Of a stretch of 6,445 nt of DNA, positions 1-5,068 are shown piece after piece. Every line of letters begins with the position of its first letter. The stretch's first letter is position 1. This DNA comes from Candidatus Treponema excrementipullorum. GTDB taxonomy: Bacteria; Spirochaetota; Spirochaetia; Treponematales; Treponemataceae. Below the pieces are notes generated by a model. It saw nothing but the letters and a program-made list of their open reading frames with translations, ran no database searches and had not been told where the DNA came from. The stretch lies in NCBI GenBank assembly GCA_018883625.1, contig JAHLFV010000201.1:1-6445 (forward strand). Direction: 5' to 3'. The translations under genes and the position numbers were made by a program.

Positions 1-146
1 ATTTACAGGAGTTTAAATCTGTTGAACATTTCAAAAAAGAACTGATTGAATATTTATCCTGGTACAATGAAAAGAGAATTAAGGTTAAATTAAAAGGACT
101 GACCCCTTTACAATTCAGGAATCAGTCCTTAGAATCAGCTTGTTAA
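1..146 (+). CDS. IS3-family transposase OrfB, C-terminal fragment (5' end outside window)
   Basis: The reading frame is open from base 3 (bases 1-2 finish the preceding codon) to a TAA at 144-146, giving 47 residues. The translation contains YLSWYNEKRIKVKLKGLTPL, which matches the conserved C-terminal end of the IS3-family DDE integrase (rve_3 region; IS150-like subgroup), where a W/YYN.KRI..KLKGLTP..YR motif closes the protein. The DDE catalytic residues themselves are upstream of the window. In this family OrfB is normally made as an OrfAB fusion by -1 frameshifting and catalyses copy-out/paste-in transposition. That is family knowledge, not visible here. The gene points toward the 3' end of nifU. 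Whether the whole element is intact cannot be judged. Confidence 0.9.
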   Translation, partial: LQEFKSVEHFKKELIEYLSWYNEKRIKVKLKGLTPLQFRNQSLESAC

Positions 147-148
147 AG

Positions 149-173
149 TGTCCAATAATTGGGGTGCACTTCA
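149..173 (+). repeat. Right terminal inverted repeat (IRR) of the IS3-family element
   Basis: Read inward from the tip on the minus strand, the 25 bases begin TGAAGTGCACCCC and end TTGGACA. This closely resembles the terminal repeats of the IS150 group, which typically begin TG, carry a TGCACCC-like block and end in TTGGACA. It starts 3 bases after the transposase stop codon, which is normal spacing. The matching left repeat is outside the window, so the exact boundary is inferred from the motif only. Confidence 0.75.
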
Positions 174-222
174 CTTTAAGGTAGCTTTTCTTTTTTTACA
201 AAAGAGTCTGTAACAACACCTT

Positions 223-247
223 TGATTTTGCTGATTAGGCAAAATCA
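223..247 (-). terminator. Stem-loop downstream of nifU, possible transcription end
   Basis: TGATTTTGC (223-231) and GCAAAATCA (239-247) form a perfect 9-base-pair stem around a 7-base loop. It lies about 40 bases past the nifU stop, where the leftward operon transcript should end. No T-run follows directly on the minus strand (AAGGTGTTGTT comes next), so it is not a standard intrinsic terminator. It may act as a 3' mRNA-stabilising structure or a weak terminator. I see no other good terminator between nifU and the IS. Confidence 0.4.
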
Positions 248-286
248 CCCGTCCCTTTACAGAGCCGGTTTTCACAAGAGGAGCTA

Positions 287-886
287 TCAGTTATCTCCAT
301 ATAAATGTTCAAACTCGTGCATTTTTTCCATGGCTTTTGCTTTACAGCCACCGCAACCGGTACCGATTTTTGTTCTTGCCTGTAAATCTTCCCATGTTCT
401 GTCCCCGGCCTTATAAGCTTCTTCCAAGTCTTTGTCGGTTACATTAAGACAGTGACAGATGATTTCAACTTCTTCCTGTCCGGCCAAGGACGGTCGACCA
501 TGTTTTTCCAAATAATCATCAATTGCAGCTCTCAGAGCCTTATCCCCTAACACAGAACAGTGAATCTTATTGTCGGGAAGACCACCCAAACGAGCCACAA
601 TGTCATTGGGACGAAGTTTATAAGCTTCCGTAATATTCATTCCCTTAATAGCTTCTGAAAGAATGGATGTAGAAGCAATGGCGCTGGCACAACCGTAGGT
701 CTTCCAACGCACATCTTCTATAATGTCATCTTTAATACGGAGAAGTATTAACATTTGATCACCGCACTTAATATTTCCTACAATACCGCGACCGTCACAA
801 GGCCACTTATCTTCATCTTCCATGAGAACATTTTTGGGATTCATAAAATGCTCTTTTACAACATCAGAATATAACCATTGTTCCAT
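287..886 (-). CDS. nifU: NifU-like Fe-S cluster scaffold (IscU domain plus BFD-like [2Fe-2S] domain)
   Basis: This 199-residue cytoplasmic scaffold builds Fe-S clusters from iron and from sulfur passed on by a cysteine desulfurase. Residues 1 to about 130 are an IscU/NifU_N domain with the three cluster-assembly cysteines C41 (in KCGD, with D43), C66 (YGCASAIAS) and C110 (IHCSVLG). Residues about 140-185 are a BFD-like domain with C144-x-C146 and C178-GG-C181, the layout of the permanent [2Fe-2S] site in NifU. The third domain of classical nitrogen-fixation NifU (Nfu-type, CxxC) is absent: the protein stops about 18 residues after the last cysteine. The chaperone-docking LPPVK of IscU is LPDNK here, in keeping with NIF-type scaffolds that work without HscA/HscB. 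AAGGA lies 7 bases before the ATG. The gene is last in the mnmA-nifS-nifU series, 18 bases after nifS. No nitrogenase gene is nearby, so a general or tRNA-related Fe-S role is likelier than nitrogen fixation. Confidence 0.93.
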   Translation of the reverse strand: MEQWLYSDVVKEHFMNPKNVLMEDEDKWPCDGRGIVGNIKCGDQMLILLRIKDDIIEDVRWKTYGCASAIASTSILSEAIKGMNITEAYKLRPNDIVARLGGLPDNKIHCSVLGDKALRAAIDDYLEKHGRPSLAGQEEVEIICHCLNVTDKDLEEAYKAGDRTWEDLQARTKIGTGCGGCKAKAMEKMHEFEHLYGDN

Positions 887-904
887 ACTGTATTCCTTTA
901 TAAT

Positions 905-2074
905 TTAATTATGTGTATATGAAACCGTAGACATTTTTCTTAATTGTTCAATAACGGGAGGAAATTTCTCCACAATGTAATCTACGTCTTCTGCTTTACT
1001 ATACTTTCCGAAACTAAAACGGATAGAACCATGAGCCAACTCTGGACCTAATCCTGTTGCCATCAATACGTGGGAAGGATCAAGACTGGCGGAGGCACAT
1101 GCTGAACCGGTAGAAGCGGAAACACCTAACAAATCTAAGTGGAGTAAAATGGCCTCTCCTTCTGCACCGGGAAAAGACACATCCAAAGTATTAGGTAACA
1201 CATTTGTTTCATGCCCGTTGATTTTAATACCGGGTATAGCAGACAACAAACCGTCCCGCAACCTGTTTCGTAAGGCACGGGTATGTTTTTCATATTCCGG
1301 TAAACCTTCTTCTGCCAATTCAGCCGCATAACCAAAGGCTGCAATAGCCGGGCCGTTATAGGTTCCTGCCCGTAAACCGTGTTCCTGATGTCCTCCACGA
1401 ATGAGAGGCTCTATAGGACTGCCGGGTTTAATATACAACGCACCAATCCCTTTTGGGCCGTATATTTTATGACCAGAAATCGTGGCATAGTCTACATCCC
1501 AATCTTTCAAATCCACAGGAATTTTTCCCACTGCCTGAACGGCGTCAGTGTGAAACAAGGCTCCCGCTTGATGAGCCATGGCACACAGTGTTTTTACATC
1601 CTGAATGGTACCGATTTCATTGTTTGCTGTCATTATTGAAACCAGCAGAGGTTTCTTTTCCAAAGCGGCTTTGTAAGCCTCCATGTCCACGGTACCGTAT
1701 TCATCCACAGGCAGATATATCACTTCCATACCGAAATTATTAGCCAAACGGCGGGATGCTTCCAAAACACAAGGATGCTCAATAGCCGTCGTAACAATCA
1801 CAGACCTGCCGGCTTTCTTTGCATACTCCGGCATGGTATTTAAAACAGTATTATTTGATTCCGAACCTCCGGACGTAAAAATAACTCCCTTGGGGTCCAC
1901 ATTGATGAGATGGGCAACCTGTTTTCGGGCTTTTTCTATTGAAGCAGCTACCTTTCTTCCGTCTTCATGAAGACTGGAACCGTTGGCATATTCTCCCAAC
2001 TCTTTAACATAAAAATCAAAAACCTCTTTTGATAAAGGGGTCGTAGCATTGTAATCTAAATAAATCCTTTCCAT
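905..2074 (-). CDS. nifS: Cysteine desulfurase, NifS/IscS type
   Basis: This 389-residue PLP enzyme, of usual length for the family, converts L-cysteine to L-alanine and holds the sulfur as a persulfide for delivery to partners. It begins YLDYNATTPL, typical of NifS/IscS. Visible sites are H100 (IEHP), NEIG at 152-155, D177 (HTDAVQ) and the PLP lysine K203 in SGHKIYGPKG. The persulfide cysteine is C326 in STGSACASAS, in the long mobile loop that marks group I desulfurases. Its start is 8 bases after the mnmA stop and its stop is 18 bases before nifU, so sulfur can be supplied to both neighbours. Naming it nifS rather than iscS follows from the NifU partner; sequence alone does not separate them. 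The start has no well-spaced Shine-Dalgarno (AGGA lies 13 bases away), but a perfect TATAAT ends 7 bases before the ATG. Confidence 0.95.
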   Translation of the reverse strand: MERIYLDYNATTPLSKEVFDFYVKELGEYANGSSLHEDGRKVAASIEKARKQVAHLINVDPKGVIFTSGGSESNNTVLNTMPEYAKKAGRSVIVTTAIEHPCVLEASRRLANNFGMEVIYLPVDEYGTVDMEAYKAALEKKPLLVSIMTANNEIGTIQDVKTLCAMAHQAGALFHTDAVQAVGKIPVDLKDWDVDYATISGHKIYGPKGIGALYIKPGSPIEPLIRGGHQEHGLRAGTYNGPAIAAFGYAAELAEEGLPEYEKHTRALRNRLRDGLLSAIPGIKINGHETNVLPNTLDVSFPGAEGEAILLHLDLLGVSASTGSACASASLDPSHVLMATGLGPELAHGSIRFSFGKYSKAEDVDYIVEKFPPVIEQLRKMSTVSYTHN

Positions 2075-2081
2075 ATCTTTG

Positions 2082-2087
2082 ATTATA
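2082..2087 (-). promoter_or_regulatory. Candidate internal -10 box (TATAAT) before nifS
   Basis: On the minus strand a perfect TATAAT hexamer overlaps the mnmA stop codon and ends 7 bases before the nifS ATG. Initiation from it would place +1 at or next to the start codon. No good -35 hexamer is present: with a 17-base spacer the matching position reads AGTAAT, and there is no TG before the box. It could be a chance AT-rich match, because the gene also sits naturally in an operon. Confidence 0.3.
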
Positions 2088-3258
2088 TCCTAATACTTTG
2101 GGATATTACTCCTCCTCCCACTATCACTCCATCTAAATATACCACGGCAGATTGCCCCGGGGCAACTGCCCGTTGAGGATATTTAAACATAATCTTATAA
2201 CAACCATCCCCTTGGGGAATTATTTCAGCTTCTGTAGCCGGGGAAGCCAAACGGATTTTTACCCGACCGTCAAAGCTTTTTTCCGGCCAATAATTTCCTG
2301 CCCATACCCAGTCCTCTGCAAAAAGGCCGGCACAAAGCAAGGCATCATTGTCCGAAAGTACAACCTGATTTTTTTCCGCGTCAATGGAATGCACGTACAA
2401 AGGCTTATTTGAACTGACTCCTAATCCCCGACGCTGACCGATGGTATAATGCTCTATTCCCCGATGAACTCCCAGTTTTTTTCCTGATAAGTCCACAATG
2501 TCACCGGGAACCGACTCTTTATCGGAAAAAATCACATCAAAATAGGTTTCCGGAATAAAATCCTGGCTTTCGCTACGGGTAGCAGCCGCTAAAGCACGCT
2601 CTGAAGCCATTTCAAAGACTTGTTTCTTTGTATATGAACTTAGGGGAAATCGAACCTTTTCCAAAATCTCAGAAGAAAGTCTGTTCAAAAAATATGTTTG
2701 ATCTTTTGTACTGTCAATCGCAGTCCGAATCATAACAGGCCGGTTTACAGCTCCGGAATCCGGGGAAATCCCGTAAAGTTCCCTGATATCTTTTTCGGGA
2801 CGAACCAAGTCTGCATAGTGCCCTGTACAAAAATAGTCAAACTCTATTCCTAAAGCCTTTACACCCTCCAGCAAAGCTCCGAATTTGACGGTAGGATTAC
2901 ACCGCACACAGGGATTTGGGGTTTTACCTTGACGGTACTCTCGTTTAAAATACTCCAACACTTCCCGATGATAGGCGTCACTGACATTTATCGTATAGTG
3001 TTCTATTCCCAAATCATTACAAAAAGCCTTGCATTGAGCTATATCGATAGCCTCATCAGGACCGTAACAAGACTCTTTTATTCCCTTTTCAGAGGGTGGA
3101 AGAGGCATATCATTGGCCCAGGTAGACATAGTAACACCGATAACATGACACCCTTTTTCCAAAAGCAACTTTGTTACCAAACTAGAATCTACACCACCGG
3201 ACATCCCCACTACACAGCGAGATCCAAACTCCGGCAAAGCTACGCTACACCACTTCAT
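2083..3258 (-). CDS. mnmA: tRNA-specific 2-thiouridylase MnmA
   Basis: MnmA activates U34 of tRNA (Lys, Glu, Gln) with ATP and inserts sulfur, giving 2-thiouridine. The 391-residue product has the PP-loop SGGVDSS (20-26), TPNPCVRCN (113-121), TGHYA (145-149) and HYTIGQRRGLG (270-280), then the C-terminal beta-barrel domain. C120 corresponds to the first catalytic cysteine (Cys102 of E. coli). C117 makes a CxxC where E. coli has Asp. The second catalytic cysteine (E. coli Cys199, in S..ICF) has no counterpart: the segment reads SESQDFIPE, as if the IC were missing. Three more cysteines (64, 76, 80) lie in the N-terminal half. I chose the ATG at 3258 because it sits 6 bases after a -10 box. The frame stays open upstream to ATG 3264 and GTG 3312, but the upstream part (YEYLHFFSKKLYI) looks non-conserved and has no Shine-Dalgarno. 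The stop is 8 bases before nifS, a likely direct sulfur donor. Confidence 0.93.
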   Translation of the reverse strand: MKWCSVALPEFGSRCVVGMSGGVDSSLVTKLLLEKGCHVIGVTMSTWANDMPLPPSEKGIKESCYGPDEAIDIAQCKAFCNDLGIEHYTINVSDAYHREVLEYFKREYRQGKTPNPCVRCNPTVKFGALLEGVKALGIEFDYFCTGHYADLVRPEKDIRELYGISPDSGAVNRPVMIRTAIDSTKDQTYFLNRLSSEILEKVRFPLSSYTKKQVFEMASERALAAATRSESQDFIPETYFDVIFSDKESVPGDIVDLSGKKLGVHRGIEHYTIGQRRGLGVSSNKPLYVHSIDAEKNQVVLSDNDALLCAGLFAEDWVWAGNYWPEKSFDGRVKIRLASPATEAEIIPQGDGCYKIMFKYPQRAVAPGQSAVVYLDGVIVGGGVISQSIRI

Positions 3259-3264
3259 GTACAT

Positions 3265-3293
3265 AATATATAGCTTTTTGGAGAAAAAGTGAA
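3265..3293 (-). promoter_or_regulatory. Predicted sigma70-type promoter of mnmA
   Basis: On the minus strand TTCACT (3293-3288, 4 of 6 matches to TTGACA) is followed by 17 bases and then TATATT (3270-3265, 5 of 6 matches to TATAAT). The ATG at 3258 begins 6 bases after the -10 box, so transcription would start at or within a base or two of the start codon and give a leaderless mRNA. No Shine-Dalgarno sequence precedes either ATG. The promoter lies inside the optional upstream extension of the mnmA frame, which argues against the longer protein. Confidence 0.5.
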
Positions 3294-3312
3294 GATATTC
3301 ATAAATTTTCAC

Positions 3313-3344
3313 ATAAACTAAGGCACATATCCCTTAAAGTTTAT
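3313..3344 (-). other. Stem-loop between the 204-residue gene and mnmA
   Basis: ATAAACT (3313-3319) pairs perfectly with AGTTTAT (3338-3344). The stem continues with AAGG (3320-3323) against CCTT (3332-3335), with a 2-base bulge and an 8-base loop. The structure overlaps the TAA stop (3341-3343) of the upstream gene and lies about 20 bases before the mnmA -35 hexamer. There is no T-run on the minus strand after the stem, so it is not a clear intrinsic terminator. It may protect the 3' end of the upstream transcript or partly uncouple the two genes. Confidence 0.4.
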
Positions 3345-3955
3345 ACCAGATCTTTATCATAATAAGTACAAAGAACCCCACCTCGAACCGTATCTATCAA
3401 ATTAAGTGAATGAGGATACATAAAATACCGATGCGTTACCACAGGCACCTGTTCGTCTCCCCAAATATCGGAAGGGACTGTTTTCAAAGCAATAATTCCT
3501 TCCCGACAGGAAAAGGAACAAAGCTCTGTCTGCAAACCGTTTTTTTTGTACAGTGGATCCGTCACTGTAACGTTTTTTTCATCAATAAAGTGATATGCTT
3601 GAGAACCTGCCCCGTCGTAAAAAAGTTTTTCCGAAACACTGTGACTATCGGGTAAATCCTTAAGCATGAAACAAACTTCTTCTCCCCATAGACATCCCCG
3701 TAACATGTAATAATCCGGCTTTGAGGAACTTCTATTCCAACCGAGCTGAATGGTTTCACAGATTCCCGTATCTTCCCGTTTTACAAATAACAGAGGTTGT
3801 TGCTCCCTTAATTTGTAAAACAGCGGAAACACACTAAAACCAAATACTGCTTCTGTTTCTAAAGAAAAAGTATTCGTATCTGTAAAATATAACTGTATCC
3901 CCTTTGCAGATATCCAAGAACTATCTATGTACATTTTTTCATAGTTTGATTTCAC
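3341..3955 (-). CDS. Hypothetical protein, 204 residues, unrecognised
   Basis: I do not recognise this protein. It starts at a GTG (3955) with AGGA 6 bases upstream; the ATG at codon 8 (3934) is an alternative without a Shine-Dalgarno. It has no signal peptide and no convincing membrane segment, so it is probably cytoplasmic. It is rich in aromatic residues (many Tyr and Phe, plus four Trp) and has six cysteines at 66, 88, 95, 146, 150 and 196. Two of these form CSFSC (146-150), but there is no familiar metal or nucleotide motif. The alternating polar and hydrophobic pattern suggests mostly beta structure. It is the first gene of the leftward series, 82 bases before mnmA with a stem-loop and a separate promoter between, so co-transcription is possible but not required. 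The frame is open throughout with codon use like its neighbours, and it is probably real. Confidence 0.72.
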   Translation of the reverse strand: MKSNYEKMYIDSSWISAKGIQLYFTDTNTFSLETEAVFGFSVFPLFYKLREQQPLLFVKREDTGICETIQLGWNRSSSKPDYYMLRGCLWGEEVCFMLKDLPDSHSVSEKLFYDGAGSQAYHFIDEKNVTVTDPLYKKNGLQTELCSFSCREGIIALKTVPSDIWGDEQVPVVTHRYFMYPHSLNLIDTVRGGVLCTYYDKDLV

Positions 3956-3972
3956 AATGCATCCTTATATAG

Positions 3973-3988
3973 TACTCAAACCTGAGTA
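3973..3988. promoter_or_regulatory. 16-base dyad, operator-like, in the divergent intergenic region
   Basis: TACTCA and TGAGTA form perfect 6-base arms around AACC. The centre is about 25 bases upstream of the GTG of the leftward hypothetical gene. On the minus strand the dyad abuts or overlaps -10-like hexamers (TACTAT at 3974-3969 or TATATA at 3971-3966), so a bound dimer could block polymerase there. No regulator gene is in the window. The size and symmetry fit a helix-turn-helix dimer site. The identity of the regulator is unknown. Confidence 0.35.
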
Positions 3989-3999
3989 TTACATTTTAA

Positions 4000-4009
4000 A
4001 GTGTACACT
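4000..4009. promoter_or_regulatory. 10-base perfect palindrome AGTGTACACT
   Basis: This short perfect palindrome lies between the two divergent genes, 11 bases right of the 16-base dyad and about 65 bases before the rsgA -35 hexamer. It could be a second operator half of the same control region. A perfect 10-mer in about 150 bases of AT-rich DNA is mildly unexpected but not compelling. Confidence 0.2.
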
Positions 4010-4073
4010 AGAAAAACCTTTTTTCATAGCAAAAGGGTACAAAACTAACTGAAAATTAAAAAAAAATTCTCCC

Positions 4074-4102
4074 TTGTGATATATTATGGCTTTTGGTATA
4101 CT
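4074..4102 (+). promoter_or_regulatory. Predicted sigma70-type promoter of rsgA, with extended -10 and A-tract
   Basis: TTGTGA (4074-4079, 4 of 6 matches to the -35 consensus), a 17-base spacer and TATACT (4097-4102, 5 of 6 matches) form a good vegetative promoter. TG at 4094-4095 gives an extended -10. A run of nine A (4058-4066) just upstream of the -35 resembles an UP element. The rsgA ATG at 4109 starts 6 bases after the -10 box, so +1 should fall at or next to the start codon. Confidence 0.6.
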
Positions 4103-4108
4103 GGACTC

Positions 4109-5065
4109 ATGCAAGGAACTGTTTTAAGCGGTAGCAATAACGTTTTTGTTGTTGAGTGTGAAGACAACACCATCAGACATTGTTCAATCAAAGGAAAAAA
4201 ACTGAAAAACTCTTTGGGATACTACAATCCATTGGCACCCGGAGACATAGTGGAAATTCAAATAGATGAACTCAGCAATGAGTTGGGCCAAATTTTATCT
4301 TTTGTACCCAGAAAAAACGAATTTGTCCGATGGAACGTAAAAGGTCGGGCACCTCAACTATTGGCGGCAAATTTAGACTACCTGATGATAGTTACTACAC
4401 CGGACGAACCGCCTTTTCGTCCCCGCTTTATAGACAGAGCTTTAGCCCAAGCAGAATATGCCGGCATTACCCCTATTATTGTATGCAACAAATACGATTT
4501 AACTGCGGACGAAGACGTGGAGTTCCGTCTATCAGATTGGGAAACTATCGGATACAAAGTATTGCGGATTTCTGCTAAAACAGGAGAAGGAATTCCAGAG
4601 CTGGCAGAACTGATGGAAGACAAACTTTCAGCGTTTGTAGGACAATCCGGGGTAGGAAAATCCAGCTTAATTAACGTACTGGATTCCACCTGTGTTTTGA
4701 AAACGGGCAGTCTTTCCGAAAAATACGGCCGAGGTACCCATACTACCACAAAGGGAACTCTAATACATTTGACATTAAATGAGGCTCTTATGGGGGGACG
4801 GCAAAATGCCGTAGCAGACATTATTGATACCCCGGGAGTCCGTCGTTTTGTACTGCATGATATTGCAGCGGAGGATTTAGCCCTCTATTTCAGAGAAATG
4901 AAACCCTTGGTAGGAACATGCTCCTTCGGTATGTCTTGTCGCCATCACAAAGAACCGGGATGCAAAATTTTGGAAGCAGTTCATGCCGGTGTTATCAGTG
5001 AAGAACGATACGAAAGCTGGCAACGAATCTGTCAGGAAATTACCAGTGGCAGTTGGGAAGACTAA
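4109..5065 (+). CDS. rsgA: Small ribosomal subunit biogenesis GTPase RsgA
   Basis: RsgA (YjeQ/YloQ) is a circularly permuted GTPase that checks late 30S assembly and releases on GTP hydrolysis. The 318-residue product has an N-terminal OB-fold (about 1-70) and then the permuted G motifs in the diagnostic order: G4 NKYD (127-130), G5 SAK (155-157), G1 GQSGVGKSS (178-186), G2 in GRGTHTTT (207-214) and G3 DTPG (240-243). The C-terminal zinc knuckle is C271, C277, H279, C285. Its first gap has five residues where the common form C-x4-C-x-H-x5-C has four. I chose the ATG at 4109 because MQGTVLSGSNN looks like the natural start and the promoter ends just before it. The in-frame GTG at 4076 lies inside the -35 hexamer. 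No good Shine-Dalgarno precedes the ATG. mutS2 follows after 3 bases and is surely co-transcribed. Confidence 0.95.
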   Translation: MQGTVLSGSNNVFVVECEDNTIRHCSIKGKKLKNSLGYYNPLAPGDIVEIQIDELSNELGQILSFVPRKNEFVRWNVKGRAPQLLAANLDYLMIVTTPDEPPFRPRFIDRALAQAEYAGITPIIVCNKYDLTADEDVEFRLSDWETIGYKVLRISAKTGEGIPELAELMEDKLSAFVGQSGVGKSSLINVLDSTCVLKTGSLSEKYGRGTHTTTKGTLIHLTLNEALMGGRQNAVADIIDTPGVRRFVLHDIAAEDLALYFREMKPLVGTCSFGMSCRHHKEPGCKILEAVHAGVISEERYESWQRICQEITSGSWED

Positions 5066-5068
5066 CCT

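Larger units (their letters stand above)
1..173 (+). mobile_element. Right end of an IS3-family (IS150-like) insertion sequence
   Basis: The transposase tail is followed within 3 bases by a sequence with the form of an IS3-family right terminal repeat, ending in CA at 172-173. The element enters from the left, so its left end, full length and target duplication cannot be seen. If 173 is the last base, the 3-4 bases from 174 (CTT or CTTT) would be the right copy of the target duplication. The insertion is intergenic, about 110 bases past the nifU stop codon, and does not damage a gene in this window. Confidence 0.82.

Noticed and set aside
222..416. Plus-strand 64-codon frame overlapping the 3' end of nifU
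   Set aside because: Most of it is antisense to the conserved BFD domain of nifU; no promoter or ribosome site is seen.
1135..1970. Several short open frames on both strands across nifS
   Set aside because: All overlap the intact nifS frame, overlap each other, and show no domain or ribosome site.
2548..2568. Possible frameshift or small deletion in mnmA at the missing cysteine
   Set aside because: The frame continues cleanly with conserved motifs on both sides and the change would be a whole number of codons, so it looks like a natural variant and not a pseudogene.
3259..3312. Longer MnmA starting at GTG 3312 or ATG 3264
   Set aside because: The added segment looks unlike MnmA N-termini, overlaps the predicted promoter and has no ribosome site. 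ATG 3264 cannot be fully excluded, as it is only two codons away.
4011..4036. AT-rich inverted repeats (GAAAAA/TTTTTC and CCTTTT/AAAAGG) as an intrinsic terminator
   Set aside because: On the plus strand no T-run follows. On the minus strand a T-run follows one stem, but no leftward transcript is expected to end there. It is better read as A/T-tract promoter DNA.
4076..4108. In-frame GTG at 4076 as the rsgA start, adding 11 residues
   Set aside because: The GTG lies in the -35 hexamer, the extra residues (IYYGFWYTGL) are not typical of RsgA, and no Shine-Dalgarno precedes it.
4378..4821. Minus-strand open frame of 147 codons inside rsgA
   Set aside because: It lies wholly within a strongly conserved GTPase gene on the other strand and its translation has no recognisable domain: a shadow frame.
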